Positions 1-8,446 of a DNA stretch of 64,000 nucleotides are shown here, piece by piece; positions within the stretch are counted from its first letter, which is position 1, and each line of letters begins with the position of its first letter. Made by a program: the position numbers and the translations under genes. The stretch spans positions 1 to 64,000 of IMG/VR virus record IMGVR_UViG_3300046804_004738. One strand, written 5' to 3'. Under the pieces are notes generated by a model. The model ran no database searches and was not told the DNA's origin. It saw only the letters and a program-made list of their open reading frames with translations. This DNA comes from a virus.

Positions 1-2
1 AT

Positions 3-419
3 AAACGTTGGCACAAAGCACTAATGGAACACAGAAGAGGTAATGTGCCACCGCATGGTGCAATATGGTTAACCATATATCCTAACGTAATGGTAGAATG
101 GTATCCAGAAGTTTTAGTAATTTCTACACTTTGGCCTGAATCACCACAAAAAACAAAAAATATCGTAGAGTTTTATTATCCAGAAGAAATTTGTCATTTT
201 GAAAGTGACTTTGTTGAGGCGCATCAAGCTGCATACATGGAGACCTGTTATGAAGATGATGAGATTGCTGAAAGAATGGATCGAGGTAGATATCATAATA
301 AGTTAAGTAACTTTGATGATTATGGTCCAATTCATGATCCAATGGAACTAGGTTTAAAATATTTTCATGAATATTACGACAATTATGTAAAAGTATATTG
401 GGGAGTTGATAATACATGA
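3..419 (+). CDS. Rieske-type aromatic ring-hydroxylating oxygenase alpha subunit, C-terminal part
   Basis: The reading frame is open to the left edge of the window, so only the C-terminal 138 residues are visible (the first ATG at 24 is probably internal). The segment reads like the C-terminal catalytic domain of Rieske non-haem iron oxygenase alpha subunits, with the run WLTIYPNVMVEWYPEVLVIS, then SPQKTKNIVEFYYPEE, AYMETCYEDDEIAERMDRG and a terminal MELGLKYFHEYYDNYV helix. These enzymes take electrons through an N-terminal Rieske 2Fe-2S domain and oxygenate their substrate at a mononuclear iron. The Rieske cysteines and histidines and most iron ligands would lie upstream of the window and cannot be checked. 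The stop overlaps the start of the MazG-like gene. Family assignment is from recalled sequence pattern. The substrate is unknown. Confidence 0.7.
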   Translation, partial: KRWHKALMEHRRGNVPPHGAIWLTIYPNVMVEWYPEVLVISTLWPESPQKTKNIVEFYYPEEICHFESDFVEAHQAAYMETCYEDDEIAERMDRGRYHNKLSNFDDYGPIHDPMELGLKYFHEYYDNYVKVYWGVDNT

Positions 420-694
420 GTAATAAAGAAAATGAAATAATGAACATTCTTAGTGAGGAATGTGCTGAGGTTATTCAATCCATAAGTAAATGTAATAGAT
501 TTGGAATGGAGAACTTAAAACCAGGTTATGGGAAAACTAATAGAGAACATCTAGCTGATGAGCTTGGAGATGTGCTAGCAATGATTGACATTATGTTAGA
601 ACATGCTATAATAACAGGTGACAAACTTGATGAAGCAAAGCAAAAAAAGTTTGATAAACTAAAGAGATGGTCAACTATATATGAACAAAATTAA
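416..694 (+). CDS. MazG-like nucleotide pyrophosphohydrolase
   Basis: A 92-residue all-helical protein with the two acidic metal-binding signatures of the MazG/all-alpha NTP pyrophosphatase fold: EECAE at residues 14-18 and DELGD at 48-52. It probably hydrolyses (d)NTPs to monophosphates, cleaning the nucleotide pool or altering stress-nucleotide signalling. Phages of the T4 group often carry such single-domain MazG proteins. The ATG overlaps the preceding stop (ATGA) and its end overlaps the queE start, so it is translationally coupled on both sides. Substrate specificity cannot be told from sequence. Confidence 0.8.
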   Translation: MSNKENEIMNILSEECAEVIQSISKCNRFGMENLKPGYGKTNREHLADELGDVLAMIDIMLEHAIITGDKLDEAKQKKFDKLKRWSTIYEQN

Positions 695-1529
695 GGTAGC
701 AGAGTTATTTTACAGTATACAGGGTGAGGGCAGATTTATGGGTGTGCCCTCAGTTTTTCTGCGCACGTATGGTTGTAATTTTAAATGTGCGGGTTTTGGT
801 ATGCCCAAAGGTAAACTAAGCACTGAAGCAGATAAAATTGCAGAACATGTAAGTGATTTTAAATTCTATAATGAATTACCACTAGTGACAACAGGCTGCG
901 ATAGTTATGCTAGTTGGCATCCCGCATTCAAAGACCTTAGTGCGATGTACGATACGGATGTAATCGTAGAAGCAATAATTGGTTCATTGCCGCACAAAGA
1001 GTGGCGCAATGAACATCTAGTTATCACAGGTGGGGAACCATTATTAGGATGGCAACGTGCATATCCCGAACTATTAGAACATCCCAAAATGAAAAAATGT
1101 AAGGACGTTACATTTGAGACTAATGGCACACAAAAGTTACAACAGGATTTTAAATTGTTTTTGTATAAGTGGACACACAAAAAAGGTTATCATAATTTGA
1201 CTTTTAGTGTAAGTCCTAAATTAAGTGTCAGCGGTGAAGATAGAGATGAAGCGATACGCCCTGATATTGTTCGTGAGTATGAAGATTTAGGTCATACATA
1301 TCTTAAATTTGTTGTAGCATCACATGAAGATGTTGATGAAGCCTTAGAAGTAACAGAAATGTATAGAAAAGAAGGATTTGGAGGCCATGTTTATTTGATG
1401 CCAGTTGGTGGCGTTGAAAGTGTTTACGCACTTAACAACAGGGCAGTAGCAGAACTTGCAATGAAACATGGCTTACGTTATAGTGATAGATTGCAAGTCC
1501 CGCTTTTTAAAAACGAATGGGGAACTTAA
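681..1529 (+). CDS. queE: 7-carboxy-7-deazaguanine synthase QueE-like radical SAM enzyme
   Basis: QueE converts 6-carboxytetrahydropterin to 7-carboxy-7-deazaguanine, the committed ring contraction toward preQ0, queuosine or deazaguanine DNA modification. Visible hallmarks are FYSIQGEG (residues 10-17), PSVFLRTYGCNFKC (23-36) and the radical-SAM GGEP motif in ITGGEPLL. The cluster cysteines are spaced oddly: C32 and C36 give the first CX3C, but the expected cysteine two residues on is F39, and the next cysteine is C73 in TTGCDSYASW after a 36-residue insert. The length (282 aa) is longer than minimal QueE (about 220 aa), consistent with this insert. It overlaps mazG by 14 bp. No other preQ0 gene is in the window, so whether the product feeds tRNA or phage DNA is open. 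Confidence 0.85.
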   Translation: MNKIKVAELFYSIQGEGRFMGVPSVFLRTYGCNFKCAGFGMPKGKLSTEADKIAEHVSDFKFYNELPLVTTGCDSYASWHPAFKDLSAMYDTDVIVEAIIGSLPHKEWRNEHLVITGGEPLLGWQRAYPELLEHPKMKKCKDVTFETNGTQKLQQDFKLFLYKWTHKKGYHNLTFSVSPKLSVSGEDRDEAIRPDIVREYEDLGHTYLKFVVASHEDVDEALEVTEMYRKEGFGGHVYLMPVGGVESVYALNNRAVAELAMKHGLRYSDRLQVPLFKNEWGT

Positions 1530-1540
1530 AGGAGAAAAAA

Positions 1541-2056
1541 ATGGCAGATTGGATTATTCACCCTAGTTGGAAAAAGTCACTTATTGAAAGATTTTATTAT
1601 CACAAAGATGATAATACAGTAATGATAGAAACAGGTTGGCGTTGGGGTTCATTTGAGGTTACTACTGAAGATGAAAATGTTCCAACAATAAGTGCAGGTG
1701 ACAATTTATATGATTGTGAATATACTGTTGAACTGATTGAAACATCAGATGGTTGCTGGGAAGAAATTGATTACGATGATTGTGATGATGAAACACGTGA
1801 ATGGCTAGAAAACTTTTTTGAAGAAGGGAATAGCTACTTCGATTTAGTAGAGGAAGACGGATGGAATGAAGGTGATTGCGAAATGATAATTGACTGTGAT
1901 CCTATTTTTGAAAGAGTAGATGGACCTAATGCTGGTAAAAGATATGATGTTGACGGCGACGAAATTAAAGATGAAGAAACAGAAGAAAAACCAATCATTG
2001 AATCGACAACTTTAAATCCTGGTGCAGCATGGCCATTTCCTAAATCTGAAGAATGA
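1541..2056 (+). CDS. acidic tryptophan-rich phage protein ending in a WPFP motif
   Basis: The ATG at 1541 is chosen because AAAGGAG lies just upstream; the frame continues back to 1517 but without a binding site. The 171-residue product is very acidic, with paired tryptophans and a C-terminal AAWPFPKSEE. The same architecture (central EWLENFFEEG-like stretch, then a W/G-rich acidic part, then WPFP near the end) recurs in the protein at 33350-33898, so the two appear to be diverged paralogs. Function unknown. Acidic charge could mean a DNA mimic or simply a soluble accessory protein; nothing here decides this. It overlaps the next start by 4 bp. Confidence 0.7.
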   Translation: MADWIIHPSWKKSLIERFYYHKDDNTVMIETGWRWGSFEVTTEDENVPTISAGDNLYDCEYTVELIETSDGCWEEIDYDDCDDETREWLENFFEEGNSYFDLVEEDGWNEGDCEMIIDCDPIFERVDGPNAGKRYDVDGDEIKDEETEEKPIIESTTLNPGAAWPFPKSEE

Positions 2057-3405
2057 AAACATACAGCAAACGAATTGGTTTTTTAGTAAGTTATCAAACT
2101 CTTGTACCACACGGAGGTATTGGGCAGTTTACAAAAAGTTTTATAAGGTTAATGGAAGAAAATAATGTTAAAGTAGATATTATAACTGACAAGAAACCAC
2201 AAGACAACGATTTTATAAAATCACTTAACACAAGTATCATTTACCCGGAAGAAACTTATGCCTATACAAACCACAGTTCTATTTTTATGTACGGTGATAG
2301 TTATTGCTATGAACGAATGGCTAACTTTCGTAACGCAATTGTTCATGCGTTAAGTAAAAACCTTTACGATGCACTTATATGTAACACATATGAAACTGTA
2401 CAGGTTGCAAGTACAATGGGTCTTGAAGATGTAATTCAAATTATTGCCTACACTCACTTAGAAAGTCAAATCTTTCCAAACACACTACACAATCCTTTTT
2501 TAGATAGTGTAAACGAAATGATGCGTAAACAATTAAATATGAGTGGCATATTTGTAGGCACACAAAGTAAATTTAATCAAATAGAAATTGACAACGGTGC
2601 ATGGCATCTACCTATTCCATTTACTGAAACAAATTTACTAAAGAAATATAATAACCCACGTGAGGGTGTATTGTTTATTGGTCGTTGGGAAGAAGGTAAA
2701 AATCCAGAACAATATCTTAAAGTAATAGCTGAAACCAAATTACCTGCAAGAGTAATGACAAATGCAAATGGTGCTAAGAAATTCGAAACACGGTTAAAAG
2801 AACTAGGAGTAGATTACAAAATTGCAGTGAGTATTATTGGACAAGAAAAGGTTGATTTTATTACTAGCTGTAGAGTTGCATTCAACCCTAGTAGTGTTGA
2901 AAGTTATGGGCTTGCATTCATTGAGCAGATAAGTCAGCTACCTACTGTCGCAATGGAAAACATGAGATGGACAAAAAATTTCCATCATGAATTATTTTAC
3001 ACAACAGATAAAAAATGGGCAAGTAAAGTAGTAAAAGACCTTTATGATAGATTCCCAACAGCAGACAGTTATTACAATGAAGGTAAGCATGACAAAGTAG
3101 TAGTTGAAGAATCACAAAGCTTTGATAAATGGAATGTTTGTTTTGAGGCATACAAGCCAAGACATAGTAACAGCAACACCGCAAAAATACTTACTTATGA
3201 CACTGTGGTATATGCAGACTATATAGAAGATTTGGGTAGAAAAACTATTTGCATCGATGATATCCGTAGCGTGTTGACAAATAAAGCAAAGTATGCTACA
3301 GTCTTATATACTGACAATCACACCATATTGTCAAAAGAAAAAGATTATGTACCTGTTGTCAATAATGCAACAAATGCTTTTGATGATTTATTTGAATTTC
3401 AATGA
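2053..3405 (+). CDS. GT-B glycosyltransferase (GT4-like)
   Basis: A 450-residue protein with the two-Rossmann-domain pattern of retaining GT-B enzymes. The N-terminal domain opens with RIGFLVSYQTLVPHGGIGQF, the glycine-rich acceptor-side loop. The C-terminal donor domain starts near residue 210 with GVLFIGRWEEGKNPEQYL and contains NPSSVESYGLAFIEQ, an EX7E motif (E283, E291) that contacts the nucleotide-sugar. It likely transfers a sugar to DNA, a phage protein or a surface glycan. A second, unrelated GT-A-type gene lies at 47198. The last ~100 residues extend beyond the usual fold. Acceptor and donor are unknown. Confidence 0.8.
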   Translation: MKTYSKRIGFLVSYQTLVPHGGIGQFTKSFIRLMEENNVKVDIITDKKPQDNDFIKSLNTSIIYPEETYAYTNHSSIFMYGDSYCYERMANFRNAIVHALSKNLYDALICNTYETVQVASTMGLEDVIQIIAYTHLESQIFPNTLHNPFLDSVNEMMRKQLNMSGIFVGTQSKFNQIEIDNGAWHLPIPFTETNLLKKYNNPREGVLFIGRWEEGKNPEQYLKVIAETKLPARVMTNANGAKKFETRLKELGVDYKIAVSIIGQEKVDFITSCRVAFNPSSVESYGLAFIEQISQLPTVAMENMRWTKNFHHELFYTTDKKWASKVVKDLYDRFPTADSYYNEGKHDKVVVEESQSFDKWNVCFEAYKPRHSNSNTAKILTYDTVVYADYIEDLGRKTICIDDIRSVLTNKAKYATVLYTDNHTILSKEKDYVPVVNNATNAFDDLFEFQ

Positions 3406-3599
3406 TAGTTATACCGCACAATAAAATAAGTGTAGTGCAACATTACTGTATCAAAAATATTTCACCTAGGCAATATTATTTACATAATGCATTTGGTGGT
3501 GATGGTTGGGAATTTATAAAAAGCAAAGACATAAATGGGTGGACTCTAAAAATTGACGATCCAAAACTTGAAACTTACATTGAATTGAAATTTAAATGA
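3402..3599 (+). CDS. small phage protein of the C-terminal 'F-x-F ... A-x-x-F-x-L-R-W' family
   Basis: A 65-residue protein overlapping the glycosyltransferase stop and the uvdE start by 4 bp each. Its end (WTLKIDDPKLETYIELKF) follows the pattern seen in at least seven other 60-80 aa proteins here: a beta strand, a short helix-like DxxxxxxFxL segment, then the C-terminus a few residues later. No function known. Such genes sit as short spacers between enzyme genes. Confidence 0.6.
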   Translation: MIVIPHNKISVVQHYCIKNISPRQYYLHNAFGGDGWEFIKSKDINGWTLKIDDPKLETYIELKFK

Positions 3600-4648
3600 C
3601 ATTTAATCAAAATATTAAACGTATTGGCTTTGCTTGCAAATGGGCAGAGATTAATAAAAAAGGTGAGATTGCTAGCACTGAAGGTCTTAATACAGGTGGT
3701 ACTACTAAGGCGTGGGCTGAGCGTCAAAGTCGCCGTGTAGCAGAAGAAAAAGTTCTCGATGTTGCTGCCCGTAACATTATGAATACGCACAATCTTATCA
3801 AGCGTGTTGCTACATTACCACACGAATTGCGTATGCTTCGCCTCACAAGTGATATGCTTAGTTTTTATACTATGGATGACTGGCAACCCTTTTGGCAATC
3901 TACTGACGTACAAAATAAACTGCAACATTGGTTTGCTCCATTAGGTGAAACTGCACGTGCTAATGACGTTCGTGTAAGTTTTCATCCTGATCAATTTGTA
4001 GTTCTTGCTAGTGATCGTCCTGAGGTAGTAAATAAATCTATAGAGGAGTTTGAATATCATGCAACAATGGCCGCTTTCATGGGATACGGTAAAAAATTTC
4101 AAGACTGCAAAATCAATGTACACATTTCAGGTAGACAAGGGCCTGAAGGTATACGAAAGGCATACCAACGCCTTAGTCCCGAAGCAAGGAACTGTATCAC
4201 TATCGAAAACGAGGAGATAGTGCATGGACTCAGTGATTGTCTCAGTCTTAGCGATTTGCTTCCTATTGTGCTTGACATACATCATCATTGGATACGTGAA
4301 GGGGTATACATTGATCCAAATGATGATAGCGTTAAACGAGTGGTTGATAGCTGGCGTGGTGTTCGCCCTGCTTGTCATTACAGCGTCAGCCGCGAGGATA
4401 TTCTAGTTAATCATGATCCTAATGTTTTACCTGACATGAAATTATTGTTAGAGCAAGGACATAAAAAACAAAAACTACGTGCGCATAGTGATTACTATTG
4501 GAACAAAGCATGTAATGAATGGGCGTTAAGTTTTAACGAACAGTTTGATATTATGTGCGAGAGTAAAGCAAAAAATCTTGCTAGTTTTGCACTATTTGAG
4601 GAAAGTAAAAATGTTAGACAAGATAAAGAAATTCTTTGCGAAGCCTGA
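3596..4648 (+). CDS. uvdE: UV damage endonuclease UvdE
   Basis: UvdE/UVDE is a TIM-barrel nuclease that nicks 5' of UV photoproducts and starts alternative excision repair. The 350-residue product opens with RIGFACKWAE and keeps the metal-site signatures: SFHPDQF (H130 region), NVHISGR, an IENEE segment at about 204 and DIHHHW at 227-232, all characteristic of the family. Length matches the catalytic core of bacterial UvdE. In T4 the analogous role is served by the unrelated DenV, so this is a functional substitution. It overlaps the previous gene by 4 bp and the following gene by 38 bp. Confidence 0.93.
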   Translation: MTFNQNIKRIGFACKWAEINKKGEIASTEGLNTGGTTKAWAERQSRRVAEEKVLDVAARNIMNTHNLIKRVATLPHELRMLRLTSDMLSFYTMDDWQPFWQSTDVQNKLQHWFAPLGETARANDVRVSFHPDQFVVLASDRPEVVNKSIEEFEYHATMAAFMGYGKKFQDCKINVHISGRQGPEGIRKAYQRLSPEARNCITIENEEIVHGLSDCLSLSDLLPIVLDIHHHWIREGVYIDPNDDSVKRVVDSWRGVRPACHYSVSREDILVNHDPNVLPDMKLLLEQGHKKQKLRAHSDYYWNKACNEWALSFNEQFDIMCESKAKNLASFALFEESKNVRQDKEILCEA

Positions 4649-5021
4649 ACCTAAGGTAGAAGAAATAAAACCAAAGGTCATAAAGCCCAAAGTAAAAGAA
4701 TTAACAGATAAAGAAAAAGCAACTGCAAATAACGAGCCTTATATTGCAATTACAAAGGTAGAAATTAATCCAGATAATGTACTTGATGGATCATTTGAAA
4801 TGGATTGGAATGATAAATTCATTATTAATTTAATTAAGGCGGGATACAAACAGAAAGCAGAAGATACAGATGAGGTTATAGTAGATAGATGGTTTCAGAC
4901 CATATCCAGAAATATAGCACTAGAGTTATATGAACAACAATATGCTGATCCTGAGAAACGTGATGTTAGATATCAGGTTCAAACACGTAAACTAGAAAAC
5001 GGTAGAACGGAAATAGGATGA
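4611..5021 (+). CDS. hypothetical protein, lysine-rich N-terminus
   Basis: The start at 4611 is preferred because GAGGAAAG precedes it; an upstream in-frame extension to 4545 lies entirely inside uvdE. The 136-residue product has a basic KIKKFFAKPEPKVEEIKPK N-terminus, then a folded acidic/aromatic part. No family recognised. It overlaps the next gene by 4 bp. Confidence 0.6.
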   Translation: MLDKIKKFFAKPEPKVEEIKPKVIKPKVKELTDKEKATANNEPYIAITKVEINPDNVLDGSFEMDWNDKFIINLIKAGYKQKAEDTDEVIVDRWFQTISRNIALELYEQQYADPEKRDVRYQVQTRKLENGRTEIG

Positions 5022-5608
5022 TGACTACATTTAAAGAAGATTTTTTTATTGTCGATAATGCATTAAGCACGACCGATATTTTAAAAAAACGATTACCTAT
5101 TACTGTTGTTCCTTCACACAATGGTAAGTTTGAACCAAAATTTCTACATGAACTATTTGATTCATTGTACGGAAACATTATCAAAGAGGCTAAGGATTTA
5201 TTTTGGGAACAAATATTAAATGAAGAGGCAGCTAGAGGCACCTTTTGGGAAAAAGTTTTAGAAAAGCATATGCCTTTCACACGCCGTCATGCACAAGCAA
5301 ACTATATAGGCTCTGATTTCTTAGATAAGACTGATGCTAAATTTGGGGGTGGATCTAGATATTCTGCTGATGGCACTGTTCAAGCTACTATAAGTGGTTA
5401 TGAAAATAAAACAGGAACATTACGAGTTTGTTTATGTGCCTGGGGACAACATAGCCATAAGGTATATTTTATGTTGATCCCGAACGATGAATATTTCAAT
5501 TGGAAAAGCCCTGCAAAAATCACATTTAAAGCAAACTCTACTCCAATTGGAGCTCTTTGGGACAAATATCAATGCAGTTTTCAAGACGTAATACGTCAAG
5601 GTGTTTAA
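5018..5608 (+). CDS. hypothetical protein
   Basis: A 196-residue protein of unknown function. It has an acidic helical first half (KRLPITVVPSHNGKFEPKFL, then a long helix with paired aromatic residues) and a beta-rich second half. The start MMTTF offers two adjacent ATGs. It ends directly at an intrinsic terminator, so it is the last gene of the first (+) operon. No known motif is visible. Confidence 0.6.
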   Translation: MMTTFKEDFFIVDNALSTTDILKKRLPITVVPSHNGKFEPKFLHELFDSLYGNIIKEAKDLFWEQILNEEAARGTFWEKVLEKHMPFTRRHAQANYIGSDFLDKTDAKFGGGSRYSADGTVQATISGYENKTGTLRVCLCAWGQHSHKVYFMLIPNDEYFNWKSPAKITFKANSTPIGALWDKYQCSFQDVIRQGV

Positions 5609-5632
5609 AAGTTGCTTAAATAGCAACTTTTT
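5607..5632 (+). terminator. intrinsic terminator after the first operon
   Basis: The stem AAAAGTTGC / GCAACTTTT with a 7-base loop is followed by a short T run. It sits between the stop at 5608 and a sigma70 promoter, so it separates two transcription units. Confidence 0.75.
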
Positions 5633-5637
5633 ATCGG

Positions 5638-5666
5638 TTGACAATAAATCCAATCTTTGATATTAT
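5638..5666 (+). promoter_or_regulatory. sigma70-type promoter for the DGQH gene
   Basis: TTGACA, a 17-bp spacer beginning ATAAATCC, and TATTAT. The spacer start is shared with the repeated early-promoter cassette. It directly follows the terminator. Confidence 0.8.
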
Positions 5667-5695
5667 GTATTTCTAATGTAATTTACAGGAGTAAT

Positions 5696-6940
5696 ATGAT
5701 GACAGAAAAAACAAGTATCAAAAGCGTATTATCCTATGACAATCCTATTAAAGAAGTTAAAAAAGAGGATCGTGCTCCAAATGTTTTAGATAAACAGCCC
5801 GACGAGCATGATGCTAAATCCTTAGTGGATATTGTTGATGATTTCTGTGAAGATGGGGTACTGGAAGAAATTGAAGAATACCTGAAGGAACAAGGAAAAT
5901 TTGTATCATATAGTTACGAGGATTATGCTAAGCCAGCTGAATTAACTCTCAGTCTTTTGTTAAGCGCATTAGCAGTGCAAAGACCTATAAGTAAAAGACA
6001 TTTAAGAAAGATTCAAGAAAAATATAATAGATTAAAAGTTCAAACTCCAATAGTATTAAAAATTAAATTTAACGGTAAGGTATATTACTATATTGTTGAT
6101 GGACAGCATACTGCTGCTACACAAGGTATTCGTGCCCGTTTAGGTTTGATTAAAGAAGTAAGTAAAGAAAATTGGAAAGATGTTAAAATTAAGTGCATGG
6201 TAGTTGAATGTGATGACTTTACCTTTGCTAGAGAAGTTTTCTTAGGCATCAACGGAGAAGATAAGCTTGAACTTGCTTATTTTGATAAATGGAAGAACTA
6301 TGTATTGGGTGCAAGACAAGATAATGCTGATATAGAACTTTGGCAAGATTGTCTTGAACTACAAGAAATTTTAGAAGAATTTGGCATCACTCCTATTCAT
6401 AAAGATAGTCCCGAAAACATTAAAAAAATGCCGGGTGCATTTATTGATGTTCATTTGATTGAGGATAAAAAGCCTGAGGATGTTCGATGGATTGCTAGAC
6501 TGCATCAAATGCTTTGGGATGATAAGCCAATGGATCCATTTGAAGTAGACCCAATGCTGCTATTACGGGATAAAATTAAAAAAGATGCATCATTAGATAA
6601 TAAACAGGTTCGTGCATTTGTTAAGGAATTAGGTGCCTTGATTAGACATACTGCTGGAAGTCCTGCAGGATGGAAAAAGTTTACACAAAAAACCTATCCA
6701 CTTTGGTTTAAAGCTACTCATCCAGATGATGCTGACAAAAAAATCAGTATTCCTGATGATGCCTCTCTTGCACTATTATTATTTGCATATCAAGAGGCAG
6801 GAGGAAAATTTAAAGATTTACGCCTAACCTTTTTAAAGGAAAAGTTTACTAAGCGAGGCGAAACTTTGTTTGATTACCTTAGCCAAGATGGAAAAGAAGT
6901 CGACGGTGATTTGCAATCGTTGATTCGACAAGGCTGTTAA
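5696..6940 (+). CDS. DGQH-motif (ParB/DGQHR-like) protein
   Basis: AGGAG at 5687-5691 favours the twin ATGs at 5696/5699; the frame extends upstream to 5657 only through the promoter. The ~414-residue protein contains YYIVDGQHTAATQGIRARL, resembling the DGQHR/ParB-N signature found in DndB-like and ParB-like proteins, followed by FLGINGEDKLELAYFDKW, comparable to the second conserved motif. Such proteins bind or hydrolyse nucleotides or regulate DNA-modification systems; which applies here is not known. The arginine of DGQHR is replaced by threonine. It has its own promoter and is followed by a short gene in tight order. Confidence 0.6.
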   Translation: MMTEKTSIKSVLSYDNPIKEVKKEDRAPNVLDKQPDEHDAKSLVDIVDDFCEDGVLEEIEEYLKEQGKFVSYSYEDYAKPAELTLSLLLSALAVQRPISKRHLRKIQEKYNRLKVQTPIVLKIKFNGKVYYYIVDGQHTAATQGIRARLGLIKEVSKENWKDVKIKCMVVECDDFTFAREVFLGINGEDKLELAYFDKWKNYVLGARQDNADIELWQDCLELQEILEEFGITPIHKDSPENIKKMPGAFIDVHLIEDKKPEDVRWIARLHQMLWDDKPMDPFEVDPMLLLRDKIKKDASLDNKQVRAFVKELGALIRHTAGSPAGWKKFTQKTYPLWFKATHPDDADKKISIPDDASLALLLFAYQEAGGKFKDLRLTFLKEKFTKRGETLFDYLSQDGKEVDGDLQSLIRQGC

Positions 6941-6942
6941 AA

Positions 6943-7386
6943 GTGAGGACTCATCTTTATTTTGGTAAATATGAGGGTAAAGTTACCTCTTGGAAAGTAG
7001 GTCATATGACTAGTGAGGATAGTCGTATGGCTAATTACAGTAAGGGAGGTAACCTACTTACTATATATGGAATTTGCACCCATCTTGCTGGTTTAAATGA
7101 AAAAATGTTAGACTTTGAGTGGGAGGGCAAAGCTCATTTTTTTCATTACAGACAGAAATTTGCCAAAGAAAAATCAGAATATCTTATGTACGATAAAGCT
7201 CCTAAAGGTTTGCCAATCTTAACAAAAGAAAGTATACTTGAATGGTATAAAAATGAATCAAGATATATAAGTGGATTTTATTGGGTAAAAGATTGTTACT
7301 TTCCTTTGTATAGCAATAAAGTAAAACTAACTGAATTTATGGAAAAAGTATGGCAGGATCCAAAAAAATACCTTGAGGGTTTTTAA
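6943..7386 (+). CDS. hypothetical protein, weak GIY-YIG/T5orf172-like pattern
   Basis: The GTG at 6943 comes two bases after the previous stop, and no later in-frame start leaves the conserved beginning intact. The 147-residue product begins HLYFGKYEGKVTSWKVGHM and then has SRMANYSKGG. This order (aromatic strand, K-x-G-x-T-like turn, arginine) resembles the start of GIY-YIG/T5orf172 nuclease domains, but the match is weak and the catalytic glutamate cannot be placed with certainty. It is co-transcribed with the DGQH gene. Confidence 0.5.
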   Translation: MRTHLYFGKYEGKVTSWKVGHMTSEDSRMANYSKGGNLLTIYGICTHLAGLNEKMLDFEWEGKAHFFHYRQKFAKEKSEYLMYDKAPKGLPILTKESILEWYKNESRYISGFYWVKDCYFPLYSNKVKLTEFMEKVWQDPKKYLEGF

Positions 7387-7389
7387 CAT

Positions 7390-7418
7390 TTGACAATTAT
7401 TAAACTTACTGCTATACT
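7390..7418 (+). promoter_or_regulatory. sigma70-type promoter immediately before the exonuclease ATG
   Basis: TTGACA, 17-bp spacer, TATACT. The -10 ends six bases before the ATG at 7425, so transcription is predicted to begin at or next to the start codon, giving a leaderless message. Confidence 0.75.
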
Positions 7419-7424
7419 TACATC

Positions 7425-8429
7425 ATGAAAAAATACGCACTCATAGACACTGCTAACACATTTTTTCGTGCTAGACACATTGCTAGCCGAAATACAGACA
7501 CGTGGGGCAAGATTGGGATGGCACTACACTTGTCACTTGCAAGTGTAAATCAAATTTACAAAAAGTTTGGTATCGACCACACAGTGTTCGCACTGGAAGG
7601 TCGCAGCTTCAGGAAGGACTTCTACAAGCCTTACAAGGCTAATCGTGCTGTAGCCAATCAGGCCTTGACAGAAGCAGAAAAAGAAGAAAACGAACTTTTT
7701 TGGGACACGTATGAAAAGTTTACTACGTATCTCAAAGAAAAAACCAACGTGTCTGTTATTCGTCATGAAAATGCCGAGGCAGACGATATTATAGCACGTT
7801 TTACTACATTACATCCAAATGACCAAATATATATTATTAGTAGCGACACTGATTATCACCAGCTTATATCTAATAATTGCCACCAATATAATCCAGTCGC
7901 CAATCAACTCATCACCCCCGAAGGATACTTTGACGATAAGGGGCGTCAAGTTGTAGACAAGAAAACTAAGGAGCCGAAACTTCTTGGAGATCCGCAATTT
8001 ATTTTATTTGAGAAGTGTATGCGCGGCGACGCAACTGACAACGTGTTCAGTGCATATCCAGGCGTAAGAACTAAGGGTAGTAAAAATAAAGTTGGATTAA
8101 CTGAGGCGTTTGAAGATCGCACAAAACAAGGATATGCGTGGAACAATCTAATGCTCCAACGCTGGACTGATCATGAAGGCGTTGAACATCGTGTAAAGGA
8201 TGACTACGAACGTAATCGCACGTTAATTGACCTTAATGCACAACCACAAGAGATTAAAGATAAAGTTGACGAGGCTATACGCAATGGTGTTCGTACAACA
8301 ACTACGCCACAAGTTGGTGTACACTTTATGAAATTTTGTGGTAGGTACGAACTTACTAAAATTAGTGAACAAGCAGAGGCATACGCAAAATGGTTAAACT
8401 CGCCATACGAAGGTTGTTTAATAAAATAA
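7425..8429 (+). CDS. 5'-3' exonuclease / flap endonuclease (T4 RNase H / T5 D15 type)
   Basis: This enzyme removes RNA primers and 5' flaps during phage DNA replication. The 334-residue product shows the PIN/FEN-like metal sites in order: ALIDTAN (D8), RKDFYKPYKANR in the helical arch region, AEADDIIARF (acidic pair near 118-122), ISSDTDYHQLI (near 138-146) and GDATDNVFSAYPGV (near 202), the H3TH entry. There is no Shine-Dalgarno sequence and a promoter lies at the correct distance for leaderless translation. DNA ligase, its partner in lagging-strand processing, is at 18892. Confidence 0.9.
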   Translation: MKKYALIDTANTFFRARHIASRNTDTWGKIGMALHLSLASVNQIYKKFGIDHTVFALEGRSFRKDFYKPYKANRAVANQALTEAEKEENELFWDTYEKFTTYLKEKTNVSVIRHENAEADDIIARFTTLHPNDQIYIISSDTDYHQLISNNCHQYNPVANQLITPEGYFDDKGRQVVDKKTKEPKLLGDPQFILFEKCMRGDATDNVFSAYPGVRTKGSKNKVGLTEAFEDRTKQGYAWNNLMLQRWTDHEGVEHRVKDDYERNRTLIDLNAQPQEIKDKVDEAIRNGVRTTTTPQVGVHFMKFCGRYELTKISEQAEAYAKWLNSPYEGCLIK

Positions 8430-8446
8430 AATTAAAGGTTCAGTAC

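Noticed and set aside
774-901. QueE cysteine change as a sequencing error or frameshift
   Set aside because: The frame is intact, the surrounding sequence is family-like, and a well-placed cysteine follows the insert, so natural divergence is more likely.
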